Shown: positions 1 through 6,776, numbered from the stretch's first letter. The stretch is DNA of 14,664 nt from Spirochaetales bacterium (GCA_022785155.1 JALFRH010000172.1:1-14664), one strand, 5' to 3'. Program-made: numbers and translations. Notes: generated by a model not told the origin, from the sequence alone.

Positions 1-269
1 AGTATTTCTGCAGCAAATATAAAGCAAAGTATTACTATCTCAAGGGCGGATGGCAGATAGATGTTGAGCTTCTTTGTAAGTACCGATGGCATAATGAGGA
101 GAATGAGGGTAAGGCCACACATAAATACGTTTTCATAGGCACCACGGAAGAAAGACCGGATCATTACGGCTATTACAAGGGCTCTAAGTATAAGGTAGAC
201 TGTCAAAGTCCTTTTGTTTTTGTACGGAGCGATCTTTTCTTTTTTGTTCTTCTTTTCCTTCTTTTCCAT
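1..269 (-). CDS. Polytopic membrane protein, N-terminal part (runs off the window)
   Basis: The minus-strand frame opens with ATG at 269 and stays open to the window edge, giving about 89 residues. A strong ribosome site (GGAGGA, 271-280 region) lies just upstream and fixes the start. The first 20 residues are very basic (many Lys), followed by a hydrophobic helix around residues 22-36, then two more around 46-61 and from about 75 onward, so the N-terminus is probably cytoplasmic. The sequence style (a basic leader, then an Arg-rich loop between helices and a conserved-looking LPSALEI stretch) resembles uncharacterised membrane proteins common in Firmicutes, possibly of the DUF2238/YjdF kind, but I cannot confirm the family. 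It begins 12 bases after the stop of the NifX-like gene, so the two are probably co-transcribed. Function unknown; the C-terminus is missing. Confidence 0.75.
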   Translation of the reverse strand, partial: MEKKEKKNKKEKIAPYKNKRTLTVYLILRALVIAVMIRSFFRGAYENVFMCGLTLILLIMPSVLTKKLNIYLPSALEIVILCFIFAAEI

Positions 270-281
270 ATCCTTCCTCCT

Positions 282-653
282 TTATAAGCCTTTACAGTGG
301 CTACAGTCTCCGCTGCATCCACCCTCAGCTCTGGTGGAGCACACTATATCATTGCATTCCAAAGTTCCATCAATCCAGCTGTTCACCACCGTCTTGGCTT
401 TACCTTGGGCCCCGCCCACTATTTCTATGTTGTTTTTCTCCAATTGAATCATCAAAGGAATATCAAGGTTTGAACAAATGAATACATCGACTTCTTTCCC
501 CTCCAAAAGAGAGGAAAGTGAAGAGGAGGAAGTCTTGATTCTTTCATTGGATAGAATTTCATCTTCTTCTATATCATAGAAGGAAATAAATTCAGCCTCC
601 TCTGCATTTTCTTTAATATAATCCGTTAAATCTACAGGACAAGCTACTCTCAT
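282..653 (-). CDS. NifX/NifB-type dinitrogenase cofactor-biosynthesis-like protein
   Basis: A 123-residue protein whose start (MRVACPVD) and length match the small NifX/NifB C-terminal domain family (dinitrogenase iron-molybdenum cofactor biosynthesis, PF02579), an RNase-H-like fold that in characterised members carries metal-sulfur cluster precursors. Residues about 1-95 form this domain, with the family's alternating strands and a glycine-rich turn near residue 80 (VGGAQGKAK). The tail carries five cysteines (residues 100, 105, 113, 117, 120) in a CxxxCxxC-like arrangement, suggesting metal or Fe-S binding. No nif genes are nearby, so a role in nitrogen fixation is not implied; many anaerobes carry such orphan copies of unknown function. 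The ribosome site is GGTGGTG, six to nine bases before ATG. It leads a probable two-gene unit with the membrane protein at 269. Confidence 0.8.
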   Translation of the reverse strand: MRVACPVDLTDYIKENAEEAEFISFYDIEEDEILSNERIKTSSSSLSSLLEGKEVDVFICSNLDIPLMIQLEKNNIEIVGGAQGKAKTVVNSWIDGTLECNDIVCSTRAEGGCSGDCSHCKGL

Positions 654-670
654 ATCACCACCATCTTATT

Positions 671-679
671 TCTATACCA
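671..679 (-). promoter_or_regulatory. Candidate extended -10 promoter for the NifX-like gene
   Basis: On the minus strand the bases read TGG-TATAGA, an extended -10 element (TGn plus TATAGA, five of six matches to TATAAT), 17 bases upstream of the start codon at 653. I see no convincing -35 box at the right distance, so this rests on one motif only. Confidence 0.3.
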
Positions 680-735
680 TTTTCAAATCCAAGGGAATAA
701 AAAACTGCAAATAAGGGGTAAATTAAGTATAAATG

Positions 736-763
736 AAACAAAAACCACGGGTTTGGCCCGTGG
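736..763 (-). terminator. Rho-independent terminator after the rubredoxin-fusion gene
   Basis: A perfect 7-bp stem (CCACGGG at 745-751 with CCCGTGG at 757-763) with a 5-base loop is followed, on the minus strand, by TTTTTGTTT. It begins about 20 bases after the stop of the gene at 784, in the right orientation to end that transcript before the NifX-like gene. This is the cleanest terminator in the window. Confidence 0.85.
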
Positions 764-783
764 CAAAATGTGAATTTCTGTCA

Positions 784-1407
784 TTATCGTACGATTTTCT
801 CAAAGTCTGAAGCAGGATGCTTGCACCATGGGCAGATAAAGTCTTCAGGAAGTTCTTCTCCTACATATTCGTATCCACAGATGATACATCTCCATACAGT
901 TTCCCCCTTTGGAGTTGTTCCGACCTTTTCCGGTTTTGGCTTGATGTTCTTCTGATAGAATTCATAGGTGACGGAAGAATCTTCAGAGAGGACTTCCATG
1001 TCTGTGACTTCACCGATGAAAAGGGTGTGGGAGCCAAGATCCACTGTCTTCTCGACTTTTACGCTGATATAAGCATTGCAGCTTTCTGTAATGTAGGGAA
1101 CTCCATTGATTCCTCTGAGCCAGCCGTCGAAGCCAAGGAATTTGTCATTGTCTTTTCCACTTTGGAAACCGAATCTCTTGAAGAGGGAGAAATCGGCCTT
1201 TTCTGTAAGGGAAGAGACGGTAAACTTACCTGTCCTCATGATCATGTCATGGGTATAGTTCTTCTTGCTGACGGAAATGGAGACCTGATTTGGTTCTCCT
1301 GCTGCCTGAATTGCAGTGTTGATTATACATCCATTGTCTTTTCCGTCTTCGTTTGCAGTCAAGACAAAGAGTCCGTATGTAAGTTTATACATTGCCTTTT
1401 TATCCAT
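784..1407 (-). CDS. hrb: High molecular weight rubredoxin (flavin reductase-rubredoxin fusion)
   Basis: The 207-residue protein joins an FMN-binding split-barrel flavin reductase domain (about residues 1-155) to a C-terminal short rubredoxin (from W172). The four iron ligands are C174, C177, C192 and C195, in CIICGY and CPWCK. The rubredoxin part is the short type without the long middle loop, as in rubrerythrin-linked domains. Characterised Hrb proteins pass electrons from NAD(P)H through FMN and rubredoxin to partners such as flavodiiron proteins, in oxygen or nitric-oxide detoxification in anaerobes; a cytoplasmic role of that kind is inferred here, and no flavodiiron gene is in the window. 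I start at ATG 1407 rather than at the in-frame codon at 1425: AAGGAG lies eight bases upstream of 1407 and the protein then begins MDKKAMYKL, as expected for the family. It is a single-gene unit followed by a strong terminator. Confidence 0.92.
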   Translation of the reverse strand: MDKKAMYKLTYGLFVLTANEDGKDNGCIINTAIQAAGEPNQVSISVSKKNYTHDMIMRTGKFTVSSLTEKADFSLFKRFGFQSGKDNDKFLGFDGWLRGINGVPYITESCNAYISVKVEKTVDLGSHTLFIGEVTDMEVLSEDSSVTYEFYQKNIKPKPEKVGTTPKGETVWRCIICGYEYVGEELPEDFICPWCKHPASDFEKIVR

Positions 1408-1425
1408 TGTGATACTCCTTAACAT

Positions 1426-1454
1426 ATAATACTTCCTTTTTTATCGAAAAGCAA
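1426..1454 (-). promoter_or_regulatory. Candidate promoter of the rubredoxin-fusion gene
   Basis: On the minus strand a -35-like TTGCTT (1449-1454) is followed after 17 bases by TATTAT (1426-1431; five of six matches to TATAAT). The start codon at 1407 is only 18 bases beyond the -10 box, so the predicted leader would be very short, with the ribosome site at its very 5' end. The -35 match is weak. Confidence 0.4.
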
Positions 1455-1490
1455 ATAATCTGGATATATCTTATCATGTGTAAAATATAG

Positions 1491-1526
1491 TTGACATATT
1501 ACAATTAAAACTTTACTTTATGTTAA
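1491..1526 (+). promoter_or_regulatory. Candidate promoter with imperfect dyad for the membrane protein/XRE operon
   Basis: A consensus -35 box TTGACA (1491-1496) is followed after 17 bases by TACTTT (1514-1519), a weak -10. The region is framed by an imperfect inverted repeat: TTGACATA at 1491-1498 and TATGTTAA at 1519-1526, one mismatch, 20 bases apart. Such a dyad over a promoter would suit self-repression by the XRE regulator encoded second in the operon; that is inference. The arms are AT-rich and short, so the dyad could be chance. Confidence 0.4.
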
Positions 1527-1540
1527 ACAAGGAATGAAAT

Positions 1541-2068
1541 ATGAAAAATTGGTTCAACATAGGAATGGGGAGTGGGCTCTTGATAGGCCTATTGGTTTTT
1601 TTCTTTACATCAAGACAAAAAAAGAATGAAAAGGTCATTCAATGGGATGAGAGACAGATAGCATTGAGGGGAGAGTGCTATAGAATCGGTTTCTTTGTTG
1701 TGGTCATTTCTTCTTCCCTTATCGCTACCTATTCCTTCCTTTTTGGCAAAAGTCTGTTTGAGACTCCTGAAGTGGGGCATTTAGCTTCTGTAATAATCGG
1801 GGTGTTGGGCTTTTCAGCTTCAGCCATTATGAAAGATGCTTATTATTCTCTCCATGAAAACAGGAAGAAATACATCACGACCAGTATTTCTTTGGCCATT
1901 GTCTTTGGGGTGACGACAGGAAAGTATCTGGTGGATGGTTCACTGGTTGTTGACGGCAAGCTGGCTGACAGATCCATTGTTTCTTTTGTTTTTTTACTTT
2001 GGTGTATATTGGCTGTTCTCCAAATAGTACACTCGAGAAAAGAGGATGAAGAGAGTGAAGAATCTTAA
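1541..2068 (+). CDS. Five-helix membrane protein paired with an XRE regulator
   Basis: A 175-residue membrane protein with hydrophobic segments at about residues 6-23, 50-68, 80-97, 112-130 and 145-164 and a very acidic tail (EDEESEES). The loop after helix 1 carries a WDERQ motif (residues 35-39) and the loop after helix 3 a KDAYYSLHENRKKY-like stretch. Both are familiar from uncharacterised Firmicutes and spirochaete membrane proteins encoded directly beside small YozG-like repressors; I do not know a function for them. The start is supported by AAGGA seven bases upstream of ATG. The gene overlaps the next one by 14 bases (or 23, depending on its start), so translation is probably coupled. 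A sensing, permease or stress role is possible but nothing in the sequence decides it. Confidence 0.75.
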   Translation: MKNWFNIGMGSGLLIGLLVFFFTSRQKKNEKVIQWDERQIALRGECYRIGFFVVVISSSLIATYSFLFGKSLFETPEVGHLASVIIGVLGFSASAIMKDAYYSLHENRKKYITTSISLAIVFGVTTGKYLVDGSLVVDGKLADRSIVSFVFLLWCILAVLQIVHSRKEDEESEES

Positions 2069-2255
2069 GCTGAAGAGTGCAAGGGCCCTTATGGATCTAT
2101 CCCAAGAAGCTTTGGCTGAAAAGGTAGGCGTCTCCAGACAGACCATCAATGCCATTGAAAAGGGTGACTATAACCCCACCATCAAACTATGTATCGCAAT
2201 ATGTAAAGTGCTTGGCAAGACTTTGGACGATATCTTTTGGGATGAAGATTTGTAG
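2055..2255 (+). CDS. Small XRE-family (Cro/CI type) transcriptional regulator
   Basis: A 66-residue stand-alone helix-turn-helix protein. The HTH covers about residues 15-37 with the typical LSQEALAEKVGVSR core and the recognition helix RQTINAIEKG; the conserved GDYNPTIKLCIAI follows. It closely resembles the YozG-like regulators that dimerise and repress their own operons. I prefer GTG at 2055: GAGG lies nine bases upstream and homologues usually begin MKNLKLK. An ATG at 2046 would add three residues, but its only purine-rich stretch touches the start codon. The gene overlaps the 3' end of the membrane-protein gene and likely regulates that operon through the region around 1491-1526. No terminator is visible in the 91 bases that follow, so some transcription may continue into the AEC permease gene. 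Confidence 0.9.
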   Translation: MKNLKLKSARALMDLSQEALAEKVGVSRQTINAIEKGDYNPTIKLCIAICKVLGKTLDDIFWDEDL

Positions 2256-2300
2256 TGTTGTCCTTTACATGTCAAAAGTATTTTAATTGAAGAAAACAGA

Positions 2301-2329
2301 TTGTTCCAAATATGCCGTTTTGCTATCAT
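2301..2329 (+). promoter_or_regulatory. Candidate promoter of the AEC permease gene
   Basis: TTGTTC (2301-2306, three of six matches) is followed after 17 bases by an extended -10, TGC-TATCAT (-10 at 2324-2329, five of six). The start codon at 2347 is 17 bases downstream, so the GAGG ribosome site would sit at about the first bases of the transcript. Confidence 0.42.
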
Positions 2330-2346
2330 CGAGCTGAGGTTACACA

Positions 2347-3261
2347 ATGTATTTTGGAACTCTGCTTAGTTCTCTATTTAAGCTATTTCTTTTTGTTGTA
2401 TTAGGATACATCATCAAAAAAATAAATCTTGTCACTGAAAAGACAACTCAGGAACTCTCTGATGTACTTTTGAAGGTCATTGTTCCTTGTTCCGTCATTT
2501 CTTCAGGCTTCGAAGGGAAGGGCAATGATATAAAGAGCGTGGGTTTGTCTTTTCTGATCATCACTCTTTGCTACATATTCTTCTTTATATTATCCTTTGC
2601 ATTTTTGAAAAGAGTATTCAAAGATGAGAAAATGAAAAACACGGCTGTGAATATGTGTGTCTTTGCCAACACTGGATTTATAGGTCTCCCTCTTACCCAA
2701 GTGCTTTGCGGCTCAGAAGGCATGATTTATGCAGTCATATACAATCTTATGTACAACGTTTTCATGTTTACATATGGCATAAGGCTCATCAGTGGGGAGA
2801 CAAAGCATAAATTGGATTGGAAAAGTGTGTTGTTGGATCCACTTATCATTGCATCTGTTGTCTCCATTGCACTCTTCCTTGCTCCTATTGAAGACGGAGG
2901 GGTGATAGAGGAGTTCTTTTCTGCCATAGGTTCCATGTCAGGGACTTTATCCATGATGCTTATCGGTTCATGGCTGATAGGTCTCAACTTAAAGAGCATA
3001 ATGACAAAGCCCCTCTGCTATGCTGTAAGCGTTCTGAGACTCTTGGTTTTTCCTCTCTTGGTCTATTTGGTTCTCTATCTGTTGAAAGTGGATTTGATAA
3101 TGAGAAATACGATTGTCTTGATATCCGCTCTTCCTGTAGGGGCCTTGAATGTCGTATTGGCAAAGAAATACAACACCGATGTATCCTTTGCCAATGAAAC
3201 CATGATGCAGACTCTTGTATTGTCGGTTGTAACAATACCTCTTTTGGTTCTTTTGTTTTAG
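2347..3261 (+). CDS. AEC-family (auxin efflux carrier type) permease
   Basis: A 304-residue integral membrane protein of the auxin efflux carrier family, which in bacteria includes malate and other organic-anion carriers. It has about ten hydrophobic segments arranged as two halves of five: roughly 4-23, 38-54, 66-87, 100-119, 127-148, then 162-180, 198-214, 224-246, 252-273 and 286-304. The family hallmark NTGFIGLP is at residues 108-115, and the matching second-half motif ALPVGALN at 261-268, followed by a FANE motif at 281-284. Length is normal for the family. GAGG sits about seven to ten bases before ATG. The substrate cannot be read from the sequence. The next gene, another permease, starts 53 bases later without a visible terminator, so the two could be co-transcribed. 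Confidence 0.88.
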   Translation: MYFGTLLSSLFKLFLFVVLGYIIKKINLVTEKTTQELSDVLLKVIVPCSVISSGFEGKGNDIKSVGLSFLIITLCYIFFFILSFAFLKRVFKDEKMKNTAVNMCVFANTGFIGLPLTQVLCGSEGMIYAVIYNLMYNVFMFTYGIRLISGETKHKLDWKSVLLDPLIIASVVSIALFLAPIEDGGVIEEFFSAIGSMSGTLSMMLIGSWLIGLNLKSIMTKPLCYAVSVLRLLVFPLLVYLVLYLLKVDLIMRNTIVLISALPVGALNVVLAKKYNTDVSFANETMMQTLVLSVVTIPLLVLLF

Positions 3262-3314
3262 GATTCTAGCTTCAATTCTTGTTCTTGTTTCAAAAAAAGG
3301 AGGAGAATGGTCTG

Positions 3315-3500
3315 ATGAAAGGAAAATTTCCAGCTAAGATTTCATTCTCTATGTCCATGGCCATATTCGGCACCATAGGTGTCTTTACAAGGCTTATTCC
3401 ACTTTCAAGCAGTGAAATAGCTTTATATAGGGCGGTATTGGCTGCCATTGTCATTGCATTATTCCTTGCTTTATCCAAAAAAAGATGTTCCATGGAATAA
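3315..3500 (+). CDS. DMT/EamA transporter, N-terminal part (separated by a -1 frameshift)
   Basis: This frame encodes the first two membrane helices of a drug/metabolite transporter: 61 residues from ATG 3315, which has a strong AGGAGGAG site nine bases upstream (an earlier in-frame codon at 3279 lacks one). Residues about 8-22 and 32-50 are hydrophobic and carry EamA features (GxxGVFTR, then ALYR). The frame ends at a TAA at 3498-3500 just after a run of seven A (3477-3483). One extra A, or a -1 slip, would join it through Lys-Lys-Lys directly to the frame that continues at 3485, giving one protein of 289 residues, a normal EamA length. On its own this piece would not make a transporter. Read the two entries as one gene: broken, mis-sequenced or recoded. 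Confidence 0.7.
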   Translation: MKGKFPAKISFSMSMAIFGTIGVFTRLIPLSSSEIALYRAVLAAIVIALFLALSKKRCSME

Positions 3501-4183
3501 AAAACAAGACTCTGATCCTGTTGTTTCTCTCCGGGGCTGCCATGGGGTTCAATTGGATTCTCCTCTTTGAAGCCTATAACTATACTTCCCTGACGGCAGC
3601 AACCCTCAGCTACTATTTCGCCCCCACAATTGTTCTTCTATCCTCCCCGATTGTTATGAAGGAAAAGCTTAAGAAGACCGGTGTACTCTGTTTCCTTCTC
3701 TCCTCCATAGGCCTTGTGATGGTCATCGCAGGTGGTGGAGGAGGAAGAGGAAGCGATGATTTGAAGGGCATATTCCTTGGTCTTGGTGCCGCTGTACTCT
3801 ATGCAACAGTAATACTCATAAACAAAAAGATTGGGGAGATAGATGGAATAGGGAGGACTTTTTTGCAGTTTATATCTGCAATAATCGTCCTTACTCCCTA
3901 TGTCTCATTAAAGAGTGGCTTCAATCTCATTGGCTTGGACCCCAAAGGTTGGCTTTCTCTTCTTGTCCTGGGCATTGTTCATACAGGGATAACATACTCT
4001 GTATACTTTTCTTCTCTGCCTCACCTCAAAGGTTCCGAGATATCGCTTTTGAGTTACATAGATCCTCTTACCGCCATGCTTATCTCAGCCTTCGTCCTTT
4101 CTGAGCCTACTACTCTGCTGCAGATAGCAGGAGGCGTATTGATCCTGGGTTCCACCCTTTTTTCAGAGTTGACGAAAAAGTGA
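3485..4183 (+). CDS. DMT/EamA-family transporter, main part (downstream of the frameshift)
   Basis: This 232-residue frame holds the remaining eight or so helices of a drug/metabolite (DMT superfamily, EamA) permease. It has the end of the first EamA repeat (AATLSYYFAPTIVLL) and the complete second repeat (GLGAAVLYATVILINKK through the final LSEPTTLLQIAGGVLILGS). The ATG at 3485 has no real ribosome site, being preceded only by the A run, and starting here would remove helices 1 and 2; so this is the body of the gene that begins at 3315, not a separate gene. If translated as one protein it would export or import small metabolites, substrate unknown. It ends one base before the stop of the convergent dehydrogenase gene, leaving no room for a separate terminator. 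Confidence 0.8.
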   Translation: MFHGIKNKTLILLFLSGAAMGFNWILLFEAYNYTSLTAATLSYYFAPTIVLLSSPIVMKEKLKKTGVLCFLLSSIGLVMVIAGGGGGRGSDDLKGIFLGLGAAVLYATVILINKKIGEIDGIGRTFLQFISAIIVLTPYVSLKSGFNLIGLDPKGWLSLLVLGIVHTGITYSVYFSSLPHLKGSEISLLSYIDPLTAMLISAFVLSEPTTLLQIAGGVLILGSTLFSELTKK

Positions 4184-4184
4184 T

Positions 4185-5147
4185 TCAATTCACCAAATTC
4201 TCAGGCTTTCCGGTCATAAAGGCTTTTATGTTGGATAGGGTGGTGGATATTATCCTCTCCCTAGCTTCCTTGGCTCCCCAAGCCATATGGGGAGTGATGA
4301 TACAGTTCTTTGCTTTCAAGAGAGGGTTTGAAGGCTCTATAGGCTCGGTGGAGACTACATCTGCTCCAAGGCCTCCGACTTTCCCTGACTCAAGAGCAGA
4401 GGCCAGAGCTTCTTCGTCTATCAGACCTCCCCGTGCCGTGTTGATGATCAACACTCCATCTTTCATAAGCGAAATGGTTTCACTGTTTATAATATTCTTT
4501 GTATTCTCGTTCAGTGGTGCATGGAGTGATATTACATCTGAGTTTTCAAATAGCTCTTTCTTCCTTACATGGCTCCAGCCCTCACCGTCTATGTAGGCTC
4601 TGTCGTCGCTACCTGAGACTATTACCCTCATATTCAATGCCTTGGCTATTTCCGCCGTTCGCTTTCCGATTCTACCGAAACCAAAGATTCCAATTGTCTT
4701 TCCACTCAACTCTATAAGAGGGTAATCCCAGAAACACCAATCTATGGTGTTTTCCCATCTTCCTTTCCTTACTTCTTCCCCGTGGTGCCCTATGTGGTGG
4801 CATAACTCAAGAAGGAGGGCTATGGCATATTGGGCTACGCTGTCAGTTCCATAGGTGGGGATGTTGGATACAGGAATGCCTTTCTCCCTTGCCTTCATGA
4901 CATCCACTACATTGTATCCTGTGGAGAGAAGGGCAATGTATTTGATCGATGGGCAGGCATCCAAAGTCTTACTGTCTATAGGCGTTTTGTTTGTTATGAC
5001 AATATCATTGTCTCCTATACGCTTTATTATCTCCTCCCTGTCTTTCCCTGTCCTGTCGTAGTAGGTGAATTCTCCTAGTTCCTTGATTTTTTCCCAGCTT
5101 AGATCTCCTGGGTTTACAGTATATCCATCCAATAAAACAATCTTCAT
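4185..5147 (-). CDS. D-2-hydroxyacid dehydrogenase (glycerate dehydrogenase-like)
   Basis: A 320-residue NAD(P)-dependent dehydrogenase that interconverts a D-2-hydroxyacid and its 2-keto acid in the cytoplasm. The dinucleotide fold is marked by GFGRIG (156-161). The catalytic residues are in place: R239 in INTARGGLID, E268 in STEP and H287 in ITPHMAWG, with SLHAPLNENT (207-216) typical of the family. Where NAD-specific members usually have an acidic residue after the second strand, the sequence reads SGSDDR (178-183), so cofactor choice is uncertain. The closest style is glycerate/hydroxypyruvate or 2-ketoacid reductases of gut anaerobes; substrate is not decided by sequence. AGAGGAAAG precedes the ATG closely. 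It is divergent from the diaminobutyrate operon across 276 bases and convergent with the DMT gene. Confidence 0.9.
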   Translation of the reverse strand: MKIVLLDGYTVNPGDLSWEKIKELGEFTYYDRTGKDREEIIKRIGDNDIVITNKTPIDSKTLDACPSIKYIALLSTGYNVVDVMKAREKGIPVSNIPTYGTDSVAQYAIALLLELCHHIGHHGEEVRKGRWENTIDWCFWDYPLIELSGKTIGIFGFGRIGKRTAEIAKALNMRVIVSGSDDRAYIDGEGWSHVRKKELFENSDVISLHAPLNENTKNIINSETISLMKDGVLIINTARGGLIDEEALASALESGKVGGLGADVVSTEPIEPSNPLLKAKNCIITPHMAWGAKEARERIISTTLSNIKAFMTGKPENLVN

Positions 5148-5423
5148 ATTCTTTCCTCTAGGGTGACTTTTATTTGAAAATAGCCGACTAGAGGTTTTTC
5201 TTGAATACCATTTTCCTCTCTTAATGAAGAAAAAAGGGATAAATTGTCTTTTTTAATAAGTTTTTTATGGCAAACTAACACTTTTGCTGATAATATGAGC
5301 GGGCTGACAAAAGCCTTATTCTTTTCTTTCGTTGACTGAAAGGAATTGGGGAAAGGCAGACTTGATTCAGGGGCTGGGAAAACACCCAGAAAAGTTTTTA
5401 TGGAATGAAAAGGATAAAGTGAA
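5148..5423. other. Divergent upstream region with candidate structured leader
   Basis: This 276-base gap separates the dehydrogenase from the diaminobutyrate operon and holds no convincing gene. On the plus strand an extended -10 (TGA-TAATAT, 5288-5296) could start a leader of about 120 bases. Three hairpins can be drawn in that leader: GGGCT/AGCCT (5301-5316), an 8-bp stem TTTCTTTC/GAAAGGAA (5323-5345, one wobble) and CTGGG/CCCAG (5374-5389), the last followed by AAAAGTTTTT. No riboswitch class is recognised. The part near 5148 is AT-rich and probably contains the dehydrogenase promoter, which I could not place. Confidence 0.4.
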
Positions 5424-6776
5424 ATGGACGTAACATCAACCAACAAATATTTTACGGATCGTCAAAATGAATTCGAATCTTCTGCCAGGAGCTATCCAAG
5501 GAAGTTCCCCTTCGCTCTCAGAAAAGCAAAAGGCGTATGGGTTGAGGATGTAGAAGGAAACAAGTATTTGGATTTCTTATGTGGTGCCGGTACTTTGGCT
5601 TTGGGACATAACGATGATGAAGTGAATCAGGCAATGATAGACCTTATATCATCCGGAGCACCTCTTCATACTTTGGATTTGACGACTCCTGCCAAAGATA
5701 AGTTTGTTGAGGAGATTCATTCGATTCTTCCCTTCGGGATGGCGAAAGATGTAAAAATACAGTTTTGTTCTCCATCAGGTACAGATGCAACAGATGCAGC
5801 CATCAAGTTGTGTAAGAGTGCTACAGGCAGAGGCAGTGTAATTGCATTCTCAGGTGGTTATCATGGAATGGGCCATGGAGCCATGGCTTTGACAGGTAAC
5901 TGCAATGCAAAGAACAAGGTTCAGAATTTGATGCCTGGCGTCCAGTTTATGCCTTATCCATATTCATATAGATGCCCAATGGGATTGGGAGGAGAGGCAG
6001 GAGCCAAAGCCTGCGCTTCATACTTCGAGAGACTCTTGAAGGATCCTGAAAGCGGTATTACAAAACCAGCTGCAGTAATATTGGAGCCTATTCAGGGAGA
6101 GGGTGGTGTAATACCTGCTCCGGTGGAGTTCCTCCAGACTGTAAGAAGGGTCACTGCAGAGTTGGATATTCCTCTTATCTGCGATGAAATACAGTGTGGT
6201 ATGGGAAGAAGCGGAAAGATCTTCGCTTTTGAGTATGCAGGTATTATTCCAGATGTAATCCTTGCTTCCAAGGCTATTGGCGGTACCCAGCCTATGAGCG
6301 TTGTAATCTACAACAAGAAGCTGGATACCTGGGGACCTGGAGCCCATGCAGGCACCTTCAGAGGCAATCAGCTTGCCATGGTTGCAGGAACTGTAGTCAT
6401 GGAAAGACTAAAGTCCCCTGGTTTCTTGGAAGCTGTAATCAGAAAGGGTGACAAGTTCAGAAGCAGAATGGAGGCCTTGAAGGCTGAGTGTCCTATCATC
6501 GGGGACGTAAGAGGCAAAGGTTTGATGCTGGGTATAGAGTTCGTCGATCCAAATGGTCCTGTAGATATTATGGGTCACCCGATGGAGAGCGGAACCATAT
6601 GCGCCCGTGTCCAAAAAGAGTGCTTCGAGAACCATCTGGTAATGGAGAAGGGTGGAAGAAACGGATCTACCATGAGATGTCTCACAGCCCTTAATATAAG
6701 CGACGAAGACTTGGAGACAGGAATCAGGATTCTTGAGAAAGTCGTCAGGAACATTAACAAAGAATATGTCAAATAA
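5424..6776 (+). CDS. dat: Diaminobutyrate--2-oxoglutarate aminotransferase
   Basis: A 450-residue class III (omega) PLP aminotransferase. Visible family elements are the glycine-rich cofactor loop SPSGTDATDAA (116-126), the GGYHG motif (144-148), EPIQGEGG (221-228), the PLP-nitrogen aspartate D254 in DEIQCGMGRSG, and the Schiff-base lysine K283 in ASKAIGG; TFRGNQLA (311-318) matches the usual THGGNPLA/TFRGNQLA block. These features and the directly following decarboxylase gene fit L-2,4-diaminobutyrate aminotransferase (aspartate semialdehyde plus glutamate giving diaminobutyrate plus 2-oxoglutarate). EctB of ectoine synthesis is a close relative, but no ectoine genes are present. AAAGGA sits nine bases before ATG 5424. 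It heads a three-gene operon and overlaps the decarboxylase by 11 bases. Cytoplasmic. Confidence 0.88.
   Translation: MDVTSTNKYFTDRQNEFESSARSYPRKFPFALRKAKGVWVEDVEGNKYLDFLCGAGTLALGHNDDEVNQAMIDLISSGAPLHTLDLTTPAKDKFVEEIHSILPFGMAKDVKIQFCSPSGTDATDAAIKLCKSATGRGSVIAFSGGYHGMGHGAMALTGNCNAKNKVQNLMPGVQFMPYPYSYRCPMGLGGEAGAKACASYFERLLKDPESGITKPAAVILEPIQGEGGVIPAPVEFLQTVRRVTAELDIPLICDEIQCGMGRSGKIFAFEYAGIIPDVILASKAIGGTQPMSVVIYNKKLDTWGPGAHAGTFRGNQLAMVAGTVVMERLKSPGFLEAVIRKGDKFRSRMEALKAECPIIGDVRGKGLMLGIEFVDPNGPVDIMGHPMESGTICARVQKECFENHLVMEKGGRNGSTMRCLTALNISDEDLETGIRILEKVVRNINKEYVK

Noticed and set aside
817..1422. Long plus-strand open frame (201 residues) antisense to hrb
   Set aside because: It mirrors the real hrb coding region almost exactly, has no ribosome site of note and no protein-family features; it is a shadow of hrb codon usage.
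5144..5446. Minus-strand 100-residue open frame across the divergent upstream region
   Set aside because: It starts inside the divergent dat gene, has no family features, covers AT-rich promoter DNA and overlaps the dehydrogenase start. Most likely a chance open frame.
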